From contig OX940864.1 of NCBI GenBank assembly GCA_954871525.1, forward strand, positions 3,094,001 through 3,158,000: 64,000 nucleotides of DNA, written 5' to 3'. The stretch is from Parietaria judaica. Taxonomy: Eukaryota > Streptophyta > Magnoliopsida > Rosales > Urticaceae. A program made the position numbers and the translations under genes. Below the pieces are notes generated by a model that did not search any database, was not told where the DNA came from, and saw nothing but the letters and a program-made list of their open reading frames with translations. This document shows positions 54,311-64,000 of this stretch, piece by piece. Numbering within the stretch: position 1 is the stretch's first letter; each line of letters begins with the position of its first letter.

Positions 54311-57300
54311 ATGGACGCCAAAAGCCGGCGGAGCAGGCAGAAGGCCGATCTGGAAGGAATCCTCCGCAAATCGTGGTACCACCTGCGGCTGTCGGTGCGG
54401 GATCCACGGCGAGTGCCGACGTGGGACGCCGTCGTGCTCACCGCCGCGAGCCCCGAGCAGGCGGAGCTCTACGAGTGGCAGCTCCGCCGCGCCAAGCGCA
54501 TGGGCCGCGTCGCCGCCTCCACCATCACGCTCGCCGTCGCCGATCCCCTCGGCTGCCGGATCGGCTCCGGAGCCGCCACGCTCCACGCCATTCGCGCTCT
54601 CGCCGCGCATTGCCGGAGCTCCGAGGTACTGCTCTTGATCCGTTGACGTTTTGCTGGTCTTTGATGCCTCTTCGATTATCGAATTGATGATTTCATCAGA
54701 AATTGGAATTGGGTGGTTTGTGATAAGGAATTTGAGCTATTTTCGACTAGCTTTATGATCATCGTTACACATATATATTAGGGCAATACACAGTAATCAC
54801 TTTGGTCTTGAACAAAGTATTGGAAAGCTATGCAATAAGTGTTGTAATTCAGATGTTTTTTTATTAAGAACCCGATTTGCAATTTGATGAACTCTTTCTG
54901 TTGCTGGGTTTGATTTGTATTGTGTATCAGCAGCAGGTAGAATCTACCGCAAAATGCGTGTCTGATTCCACTTCGTCGAACGAGAGGTTCGAAGACGGAG
55001 TTTTTGACTCATCAATGGTTGACTTTATTTCGAAACGGCATATACTGTTGCTTCACGCTGGAGGCGACTCCAAAAGGGTTCCGTGGGCGAACCCTATGGG
55101 AAAGGTCTTCCTGCCGCTTCCATTTTTAGCAGCAGACGACCCTGATGGGCCGGTTCCCCTGCTATTTGACCACATACTTGCGATTGCTTCTTGCGCAAGG
55201 CAAGCCTTTAGAAACAAAGGTCAAAGGTTCCTCCCACTAAACTTAACTGAACTTGGGAAATGTTTTTGTATGGTAGGTTTTAGTAAAGATCTACTTCTTG
55301 TTCTAGGATTCTAGTTTCAGGTGGGAATATTGGTGTTTCAGATGTACCCCCTGAACTTATCCCATTGATTCAGTGTACCTCATAAACTTTGTTTTGTATC
55401 ATTTTGTCCTCTTAACTTCTTTTTTTTTTCTTTCTTTTTTCGTATAAGTTTGCTTAATTTCTTTTTGTATTAGGTTGCCCCCTTAACTTGTACACAGTTT
55501 CGGTTTACCTCGTCTCCGTTAAGTATCTGACGGTCTTGTTAAAGTATAGGTCATGTGCGTTGCACATTCTTAAGATGCAACCGGTTTAAAGTAAAGGAAA
55601 ATCAAATGGGGTTTGTCGCGTATGGTGTAATTATTGACAAAAACAATTAGATGTTTGATGGAAAGAGTTCAGGATGCTAACTTATATAATAAGATAAGTT
55701 CAGAGGGCAAATCGATACAAAATTTCAGAGGGAAAATTGAGAAAAATAAGACAAGTTAATGGGGTTGCAGAGGGGACTGAGATAATTACTCAAAGAAAAA
55801 ATAAAAATAGAAGGTATGCTTTGATGCTTAAATTTATCTTTTCTTTTGTTCGTGTTTTGCAGGTGGGTTATTCATCATGACCGGAGATGTTCTACCATGT
55901 TTCGACGCCTCCAACCTAATTCTTCCAAATGATACGTCGTGCATCATCACGGTTCCCATCACCCTCGATATTGCTTCGAACCATGGTGTTATTGTGGCAT
56001 CTAAGAGCGGTAATGGGGAAAGTAGTTATATGGTGAGCTCGGTTGATAACCTTTTACAGAAACCTTGCTTAGAGGAGCTTGTTGAGAATAATGCCATATT
56101 AGACGATGGTAGAACACTTCTTGACACTGGAATTATAGCTGTTAGAGGTGAAGGGTGGTTGGAGCTCGTCAAGCTTTCATTGTCATGCGAGCCTATGATT
56201 TCAGAGCTCTTGAAGAACGGAAAAGAGGCAAGTTTTCTAATTTAGCTTTACAGTGATATTTCGTTTTAAAAAACCAGAAAACCGATACTGATTTTCAGGT
56301 TTTAAGAATGTAACATAAATAAATAAAAAAGGATTCTTGTTTCACACTTAACGTTACGTTCGGCCTGAGAACAAACATTACATGGTCCCACTATCATGAA
56401 ACAACTTTACAGTGATTATAGTTAACTCGTACGGTATCGGAAACTTCAAACTACTAACTTTAGTTTTTGTAATAATATTTTTGTATATATCTCCTATAGA
56501 TGAGCCTATATGAAGATTTGGTAGCAGCTTGGGTGCCTGCAAAACACGAGTGGTTGCAGCATCGCCCTTTGGGCGGCGAATTGGTCAATAGATTGGGAAA
56601 GCAAAGGATGTTCAGCTACTGTGCTTGTACGTGATATCATTTTTTTGAAATAATTGGCTGCAGCACCCCTGATTTGTATTTGTCAGTGCACTTTACTCCC
56701 TGAATTTGTATTTAGGTCTATTTGAGCGAACTTTCATTTTGTTCAGAACACCAATGAGTAAATTTGAAAGGGGATAACTGAGAGTTATTATTTTTCTCGG
56801 GACTACCATATTTTTATTGTCCTTACTCCTTAGTTATAACAACTGATCGTTATCTTACGATGGGTCGATTTAAATTAATTTTTTGATCTTCATTGACTGC
56901 AGATGACTTACTATTCTTACATTTTGGAACCTCAAGTGAAGTTTTGGATCACTTAAGTGGCTCTGGTTCCGGACTTGTGGGTCGGAGACACTTGTGTTCT
57001 ATTCCCGCAACCAATGTATCCGACATTGCAGCTTCCGCTGTCGTTCTTTCAAGCACTATTGCAAATGGTGTATCGATCGGAGATGATTCTCTCATATATG
57101 ATTCATCAATCTCGAGTGGAATCCAAATTGGTTCCTTGTCCATAGTCGTCAGCGTTAATATACCAGAAGTTGATAAATCATCAAGAGGCCCATATAGATT
57201 CATTATCCCCGATCGCCATTGCCTTTGGGAAGTGCCTTTGTCAAATTCTACTGAAAGAGTCCTAGTTTATTGCGGCCTTCACGATAATCCGAAAGATCCG

Positions 57301-59754
57301 TTATCCAAAGATGGAACCTTTTGTGGGAAGCCATGGAAGAAAGTCTTGTCCGATTCAGGAATTCGAGGAAGTGATCTCTGGAGCTCAACGGGAGATCGGG
57401 AAAGGTGCTTATGGAATGCGAAATTATTTCCCGTTCTTTCTTACTTTAAAATGCTTGATTTGGCTTCGTGGTTGATGGGCTTAAACGAGGAGCGATCCAA
57501 TCCTGACAATTTGCTAGAATTATGGAGAACTTCAAATCGCGTTAGTTTGGAAGAGCTACACAGATCGATTGATTTCCCAAAGATGTGTGCGGGATCTAGT
57601 GATCATCAATCCGATCTTGCTGCCGGAATGGCTAAAGCGTGTATGAGCTATGGCATTCTAGGCCGGAACTTATATCAGTTGTCTGGAGAAATTGTTCAGA
57701 AGGAAGTTCAAGGAGTTGATATATGCAAGGACTTCCTTAACTTGTGTCCCAAGCTACTGGAGCATAACTCGAAGATTCTTCCAAAGAGCCGGGTGTATCA
57801 AGTGCAGGTTGATCTTCTTCGAGCATGCAATGACGAGCAAACGGCGTGTGAGTTGGAGCATAAAGTTTGGGCTGCGGTTGCTGATGAAACGGCTTCAGCA
57901 GTTAGATATGGTTTTAAAGGTATGCTTTATTGCAAGTACTAACCATTTAGAAAACAAATATTGTATCACCCACTCTATTATTTTATTAAGATTTTTCTAT
58001 TTTTCAATCATTTTTCTTTTGGATCTTTTTTCCCAAAAATCTAAGTTCCAATCATAACCCATGTTTCGTCCTGAATTCGTTCATTTATACTATATTCCGT
58101 TGAATATCTTCGAGAATCAATTCAGAAACTCAAATTTCTTCTATGTAGAGCATCTATTGGAGGCCCAAACTAGCATCTCAACTCCAGAATCACAGGATAG
58201 TCAAACTCAAAGTCTCCACGCTAGAACCGTGAAGGTAGAATTACCCGTTCGTGTAGATTTCGTCGGTGGTTGGAGCGACACTCCTCCATGGAGTTTGGAA
58301 CGAGCTGGTTGCGTTCTCAACATGGCAATAACTCTCGAAGATTCTCTCCCTGTCGGCACAATCATTGAAACGATGACAAAAGCCGGTGTCGTCATAAACG
58401 ACGACGTCGGAAATGAATTAACCATCGAAGATCTCGCCTCAATTTCTCCTCCTTTTGACCACAGCGATCCGTTCCGTCTGGTGAAATCTGCGTTACTCGT
58501 CACCGGAATCATCCACGAGAACTTTCTTCGATCTACGGGATTGAAGATCAAGACGTGGGCCAATGTGCCACGTGGCAGTGGCTTGGGAACTTCGAGCATT
58601 TTAGCAGCCGCCGTGGTGAAAGGGCTCACCCAGATAGTTGATGGAGACGATAGTAACGAGAACATTGCGAGGCTCGTTTTAGTGTTGGAGCAGCTCATGG
58701 GCACGGGGGGTGGGTGGCAAGATCAAATCGGAGGGCTATATCCCGGTATCAAGTTCACGGCGAGCTTTCCGGGCGTGCCGTTGCGGCTGCAAGTCATCCC
58801 GCTCTTGTCTTCCCAGCAATTGGTCTCAGAGTTGGAGCAGAGATTGCTTGTTGTATTCACTGGCCAAGTAAGTATGCTGCTCCTTCGTAGAGTATCTCAT
58901 CCGCACATGTCCCGCACATGTACATCGTTTTCTTGTTCAATATGTTCATATTTTATGATTTTCATCAATTCGGTTAAATTTCTTTCCTAACCTAGATGTA
59001 GCTATTGGTCTTCTGATCGTTAAAATCGACGGTTGTTGTTAAACTAAGTCGCATAAAATGCTAATACTAGTATTTAGGGACGATTACTAGATAGTAATAT
59101 AAACTATGTGCATCGCATTCGACTTGAAATTTAATGAAAACCGCTTTATTTTTACGAGTTAAAGGGCTCTTGTTACACTTTATAATTAAAAAAATAAAGT
59201 TAAAGAGAAAAATGCGACAATACAACAAATTTAAAATTCATAATTGCAAATTACTCACATATAATTCATCATAATATCTTAGTCTTGTAATAATATTATT
59301 GATTTTCGGATGTTGCTTCTTTTCAATCATTAAAAATGGCAACTCGATAATAACGCAGGTACGGCTCGCGCACCAAGTCCTGCAGAAAGTGGTGACCCGA
59401 TACCTCCGACGCGACAACCTCCTCGTCTCCAGCATCAAGCGCCTCGCCCAGCTGGCAAAGCTCGGCCGGGAAGCCCTGATGAACCGTGACTTGGACAAGC
59501 TCGGCGAAATAATGCTTGAAACCTGGCAGCTTCACCAAGAGCTCGACCCGTTCTGCAGCAACGAGCTCGTCGATCGCCTCTTCGAGTTTGCGCGCCCGTT
59601 CTGCTGCGGCCACAAGCTCGTCGGCGCCGGTGGCGGCGGCTTCGCCTTGTTGCTCGCTAAGAGCGCCGAGCAAGCAAAGGAGCTCAGAGATCTGTTGGGG
59701 CAAGATTCGAGCTTTGACGTCAAAGTCTACGATTGGAATATCTTCTTGCCCTGA
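54311..59754 (+). CDS. FKGP: Bifunctional fucokinase / GDP-fucose pyrophosphorylase
   Basis: Salvages free L-fucose in the cytosol: the C-terminal GHMP kinase makes fucose-1-phosphate and the N-terminal domain converts it with GTP to GDP-fucose for glycan synthesis. Seven exons: 54311-54625, 54931-55219, 55863-56227, 56500-56626, 56903-57919, 58149-58867 and 59359-59754, giving about 1075 residues (Arabidopsis FKGP is 1055). Pyrophosphorylase signature HAGGDSKRVPWANPMGK near residue 149; kinase motifs VRVDFVGGWSDTPPWS near 735, NVPRGSGLGTSS near 845 and LVGAGGGGFALL near 1034. Intron 3 starts with GC (GAG|GCAAGT), the known GC-AG class, because the only nearby GT would break frame. Exon 2 begins at a CAGCAGCAG acceptor, so 54931, 54934 and 54937 are alternative starts. 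Intron 2 holds a foldback repeat. Frame is intact. Confidence 0.95.
55340..55790. repeat. Imperfect foldback insertion in FKGP intron 2
   Basis: The left side (CCCCCTGAACTTATCCCATT ... TTTTGTCCTCTTAACTT) is mirrored by the right side (AAGTTCAGAGGGCAAATCGA ... GACAAGTTAATGGGGTTGC). This fits a decayed MITE with arms of about 90-100 bp. Ends and target duplication could not be fixed. Confidence 0.6.
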
Positions 59755-60225
59755 CTCGGCGTCGTTTAAATTGTTCTTTGCGTTGATTCTTGCATGTTTA
59801 TGTTCACGTCAAGTTATATATATATATATATATATATATATACTCATCATATATAATGGTGTAAATATACCATTCTATTCAATACGTGTGTCAAAGATAA
59901 GATTCCACTTTTGTGGCAACTGTTGTAATAAACAAAAAATAGGGAGTCTGTTTGTAACATTTGTAATTTGTATTACTCTACCACTTCAGTTTGTAATTTC
60001 TTGAGTAAATGACACAAGTGCCCTATGAATTCTGGTTATTTGTACAATTTATCCCTTTTTTTTAGCAGTAATCCTCTATATGCTTTAAGAAACTAGCACA
60101 TTGCTTTTTATATGTAAAAAATAAAGAAAAAATAAAGAAAATGGTGTGCAATACATGACTATTTGACGATATTCTAATCAACTGTACAATTATTCAATAA
60201 TTTAATGGGACTTCTATGTATGTAT
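59755..60225. other. FKGP 3' UTR and spacer
   Basis: Includes a (TA)n run at about 59816-59841 and the likely FKGP polyadenylation region. No further gene. Confidence 0.55.
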
Positions 60226-60407
60226 CAAGGTTTTAAATATTCGAATATGTCGTCGATTTATCAACGATGTGCCCAGAAAATGAGAAGTGCGAAACGATAT
60301 TCGCAGGAAATCGATATATCCATTTCTTCTTATCTATTTGTTGTCAAGCGATATATCCGTAAAATAGAGAGTGCGAAACGACATTGATATTGGCATTTAG
60401 AACCATG
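60226..60407. mobile_element. Small CAAGGTT-group element
   Basis: About 182 bp. The left end is CAAGGTTTTAAATATTCG and the right end read inward is CATGGTTCTAAATGCC. The interior has AAGCGATATATCCG and GTGCGAAACGA words shared with 62225-62340 and 3735-3800. Flanking 8-mers match only partly, so the target duplication is uncertain. Confidence 0.5.
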
Positions 60408-60537
60408 CTTCGTATTTATAGTCGTACTTCGTACTCTATGTTCGTATTTATATTCGTACTTTATGATTTATTATGATACCTATCTTATTTTATGTTATGT
60501 TGATATTATGTCATGATGTATGACTTTTCTGTTATAT

Positions 60538-61137
60538 GTTTGTGTTAGGGGTGAACAAGCGGGTATTCGGTGCGGTTTTTTTACAAATAATAGTCCGAAT
60601 ACCGCATTTCGGTATTTTAGAAATGATAACCGAATACCCTATTTTTAAAGATGAAAACCGCATTTACCGTATAATCGGTATTCGGTGTTCGGTTGCGGTA
60701 TTATCGGTTTTTTGCCCACATTTACCGCTTTTAAATTAATATCCACATCTCCATAAACTGACTACTAATATTACACATAAAAATACTACTAAATGTTAAT
60801 ATTATAAATTATTACACATAAACGAATTACTAAATATTAATATTACACAATATTACACCGAGAGATTAGATAAGAAAAATCTTTTTGATGTGTTGATAGA
60901 TATGGTAAATAAAATATAATATTAGATTTAGTTAAAGCGGTAAAACCGGGTAAGCGGTTGCGGTTTTCACATTAAAACCGAAAACCCCGTTTTAACCTAA
61001 TTCGGTATTCGGTTTTTTTCTCAGTATATTCGGTTTTAACCGCTTTAATAGCGGTTGCGGTTTAATCGGTATCGGTTTGATCGGTTCTCGGTTAAAAATT
61101 CGGTTTACGGTTTTTTTTGTTCACCCCTAGTTTGTGT
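60538..61137. mobile_element. hAT-type MITE, TAGGGGTGA group, TSD GTTTGTGT
   Basis: Element 60546-61129 (584 bp). Perfect 8 bp repeats GTTTGTGT at 60538-60545 and 61130-61137. Both ends read inward TAGGGGTGAACAA. The arms (60555-60725 and 60935-61115) are filled with GCGGTTTTAACCG and CGGTATTCGG words. No coding capacity. Confidence 0.92.
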
Positions 61138-61249
61138 TATATTATGATTTATGGGAGTATTTTCTAGGCTATAACTACGTGTCATATTTATTAACTAAGT
61201 AATTTAAAAACTATATAAAAATATGATTGAAATACTAAAATTATTTTCT

Positions 61250-62345
61250 AGAATATCCGTCGATATTTCGATAGGCAAGCGATATATCCGTAGGGACGGA
61301 ACTACGGCAAAGGCAACCAAGGCCGTGGCCCCCCCCAAGATTTTCCGAGCTAGTTCAATTCGATTCCGCTGCGGCTTCGTCATGGTCCTAAACTAGCCCA
61401 ACGGCCCCCCATCTTCAACGTGATTAATGCCCGGAATTTGAAGTGCCCCATCCCATCCCCGGTAGCCATTGAAGGGGTAAAAAAAGCTTCTGCAAATCCG
61501 ATGTATATTTTTTGAAGGGACGATGAATAGTGTACAAAGATGGGCCCCACGCACGTACATTCTCTTGTTTTATTTTACAAAGATTTTTCAATTTTTGTGG
61601 ACCCATCCTATTTCTCTTTTTTATTTTCTTTTGTATATATTTTCTCTTTCAGTTTTCAAGGTACAACTATCAGACCTATACTTACTTTTACCTAGTAGGT
61701 ATTAAACACATATTTAATAATATTCACCACAGCCTATATTTAATAACATACCGTCTATACTCTATACTCTATATAAGATATATTAGTTTCATACCTATAC
61801 TCTATATAAGATATATTAGTTTTTATGAAAGTAATGTGTTTTTTTTTTTTAAGAAAATGAAAATAATGTGTTAGATGTTTGTGTTTCTTACATATTTTTT
61901 ATTTGATTGAGTATACTTATCTCTTAAATTTTATTTATAATTTATATAATTTTTAAACGTATTATCATTGTAAATTTAAGTTTCATTTCTTAAGATAAAA
62001 GAATTGAAGAAGAATAAGTAACATGCAAATAAATAAAGAGTCCACGTTAAAACATTTTAACGTAATTAACAAAAAAAAAAATTCACATCATTAAGACATA
62101 TATCAATTTGAAAGCAAAAAATCATATATATAGTAAAAGAGGCTAATATGCATTAATTTTTTTTTTGGCCCCCCCAATTCGAAATTCCTAGTTCCGTCAC
62201 TGTGTATCCGTGAAATTTATGCGGTATTATCGGCAAACGATATATCCATTTCTTTGGATTAATCTATCGACATCGGCATCGGCAAGCGATATATCCGTAA
62301 AATAGAGAGTGCGAAACGACATCGATATCGATATTTAGAACCTTG
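61250..62345. mobile_element. CAAGGTT-group element split by a nested insertion
   Basis: The segments 61250-61284 and 62213-62345 carry the same CAAGCGATATATCCG words and join across the nested element at 61293-62204. The right end is GAACCTTG at about 62338-62345. The left end was not resolved. No coding content. Confidence 0.5.
61285..62212. mobile_element. Nested hAT-type element, TSD TATCCGTA/G
   Basis: Element 61293-62204 (912 bp), flanked by TATCCGTA and TATCCGTG (seven of eight). The left end reads GGGACGGAACTACGG; the right end read inward is CACAGTGACGGAACTAGG, so a few terminal bases are missing on the left. GGCCCCCCCC runs lie near both ends. It sits inside a repeat word of the host element, which gives the order of insertion. 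The middle is AT-rich and non-coding. Confidence 0.75.
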
Positions 62346-63819
62346 CTATATATTAACAAACAATACAATTTATTCTAAATTTTATAAGACTTGTATAAAA
62401 AAAAAAAAAAAAGACTTTTAAAAAGAAGTTGACGTTTTCATTTTATTTTTAATTCGTAGGGGGTATTCTGTTACTTTACAAAAATATAGAGAGCATGATA
62501 GCCAAAAACTAAAATTTATAGCTGAAAATACATCAACATACAAAGTTGAGAAGTAGTAAATACAAAATTCACCAACATACAAATACAAAGAATCCAACTA
62601 ACGTTAAAGGCTTCTTATTCATTTACTTTGTGATCCTATTTTTAATTTATATCCCTATAATAAACGACTGTAAATTACATTTACTTGTAGGGTTCATTTT
62701 CAACTTTACCTACCACTCAACTCATGCTATATTATATATATTAATTACCATTTAATGGGCCACATTAGGGACATTATAATATGTAAACGTAATAATTACA
62801 GTACATTTACACACACAAATTAATTTAATTTTTTATAAGAAAAGTGAGATAGTGAAAGGCAAAGCATAAAACATTAACGTGGAAACTGGGCAAAGAATCC
62901 AAAGCTGATTGATATTCCTGACTCGCCTTTATGAAACGAAGTCGTTTTTGCAGAAGAAAAAGCAAAAGATCCCTTCTGTTGGGACTAATTACTACACAAC
63001 GAATCATTTACATTTCCATTACAAATTAAGAAGAGTAAAAACGACGACAAAATTATTAAATTTAGACTAATGGTACTATGAATAAAAGTTCAAACGCACA
63101 ATGATTCAATCTTACAAATTAGCCAGTAGAATTCATAAAATAATGGTTTATAATAAAAAAAAATTATCGATTTTTTTTATAAAAAAATTAGTAAAAAAAT
63201 CCGACCGGATATTTGAGTACAAGAGGAATCGAATTCTTCCCTCCCTCTTCCTCATTTTGTCGTTCCGAAGTAATCAAAATCGATAATTTTTGAAAATTTT
63301 GATTTTGAACCGTCATTGCTGATGCGACGGTTCAGATTAAATAACTATTATATAAATATATAAAAACACAAAAACTAAAAGTTAGAATCTTTTAAAAATA
63401 ATTTCGAAAACAAATTTTTTTAAACAATATCTATTTTCAATTAATTACACATAAAGTCCGGTTTTCGGTTTCCGGTTTCCGATTTCCGAAACTCCCATAA
63501 TACAGCACAATTAGGATTTTAGAGAAAGGAAGTCCGTGCTTCCAAATCAGCACCACCACTTGTCGCTTTCAGCTCTCGTCACTAACAAACCAAACCACCA
63601 TCTTCATCGATCATCACCATCACCAAGAGAAGGAATCCAAAGCTAATCCCAAGACCAGTCTCAAATTCTTCGATTTGGTGAAGTGGGTCATCGCATTCCT
63701 GGTCAGTCAATCAGTTCTTCTTCGTTTTTTGGGTTTAAGCTCATTGGATCATGTGCTTGCGAAGCTTACTTCCAGAGTCAATGTCTGATCTTCAATCGCT
63801 TGCTTAGAAGAAGAGAGAG
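62346..63819. other. Spacer and 5' region of the NC-domain gene
   Basis: AT-rich to about 63440, then a short CGGTTTCCGGTTTCCG patch, then CT/CA-rich sequence that looks like the promoter and 5' UTR of the gene at 63820, possibly with a leader intron (a GT at about 63701 and an AG near 63777 are candidates). No other gene. Confidence 0.5.
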
Positions 63820-64000
63820 ATGGGTTTGCTCACGAACAGAGTGGAGAGAGGCGAGATCAAGCCAGGCGATCATATCTACACTTACAGAGCTGTCTTCGCT
63901 TACTCTCACCACGGTCTCTCTCTCTCTCTCATCTCTCTTATGATATTTGGGTTTCTTCTTGCCAATCTGAATCTGGGTAATTTCTTCAGTTTTGCGATGA
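63820..64000 (+). CDS. NC/LRAT-domain protein, first exon only (runs off the window)
   Basis: The coding exon is 63820-63913: [20 protein letters not shown], then [11 protein letters not shown] with a split Gly codon before a GT donor at 63914. The remainder to the window edge is intron. The pattern PGDHIYTYR...YSHHG is the start of plant NC-domain proteins of the LRAT/NlpC-P60 fold, in which the His of GDHIY and a downstream Cys (outside the window) form the presumed active site. Its enzymatic role in plants is not settled. It lies downstream of FKGP on the same strand, as the NC-domain gene does in Arabidopsis. Confidence 0.85.
   Translation, partial: MGLLTNRVERGEIKPGDHIYTYRAVFAYSHHGLSLSLISLMIFGFLLANLNLGNFFSFAM

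Noticed and set aside
54226..54687. ORFs overlapping FKGP exon 1 in other frames
   Set aside because: Arginine- and alanine-rich shadows of a GC-rich exon; the 54311 frame matches FKGP.

Overview
This is a stretch of a flowering-plant nuclear genome, almost certainly a eudicot. The genes have many GT-AG introns and moderately GC-rich exons set in very AT-rich spacers. They encode plant-specific families (FKGP, RABA3-type Rab, U-box/ARM ligase, WNK kinase, RS31-type SR protein), and DNA transposons fill much of the space between them. No prokaryotic, organellar or viral block is visible. I cannot name the species from the sequence alone.

Layout: 1-9.9 kb is a transposon-rich spacer holding a 680 bp non-autonomous hAT element (4118-4797) and a full-length 4.7 kb hAT element (5158-9868) with an 8 bp target duplication and a broken BED-finger/hATC transposase. 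10.7-12.6 kb (-) is a two-exon RABA3-type Rab GTPase. 12.6-19.4 kb is spacer with four hAT-type insertions. 19.4-20.0 kb (+) is a short intronless plastid-targeted protein resembling the N-terminal part of ATP synthase delta. 22.7-26.1 kb (+) is a U-box/armadillo E3 ligase. 26.8-31.0 kb (-) is an intact ECA2-type P-IIA Ca2+-ATPase in seven exons. 31-38.8 kb is spacer with four terminal-inverted-repeat elements. 39.1-42.4 kb (+) is an RS31-type splicing factor. 44.6-45.0 kb (-) is a KIC-like EF-hand protein. 46.1-47.1 kb is a near-perfect foldback of about 970 bp. 49.2-50.1 kb (+) is RNA polymerase III subunit C11/RPC10. 50.7-53.2 kb (-) is a WNK8/10-type kinase with an apparent one-base deletion. 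54.13-54.20 kb is tRNA-Val(AAC). 54.3-59.8 kb (+) is the bifunctional fucokinase/GDP-fucose pyrophosphorylase FKGP. 60-62.3 kb is a nested hAT cluster. The first exon of an NC/LRAT-domain protein begins at 63.82 kb and runs off the window.

The genes do not form a pathway. They look like a conserved syntenic block: RABA3, RPC10-like, FKGP and an NC-domain gene are consecutive near the top of Arabidopsis chromosome 1, while RS31a and KIC are neighbours near the bottom of chromosome 2 (locus memberships recalled, not searched). The window would then be an unfractionated ancestral version of a region that was duplicated and thinned in Arabidopsis.

The most distinctive non-genic content is the transposon fraction. 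Eight elements have perfect 8 bp target duplications and two more have near-perfect ones, in four TIR groups. One group shares the terminus TAGGGGTGA, yet each member is filled with its own private short CCGG-like word. Separately, three foldback families share the plan GGG-N7-CGGC...TACCCAA with triplicated sub-repeats inside each arm. All exon boundaries were read by eye from splice signals and reading-frame continuity.
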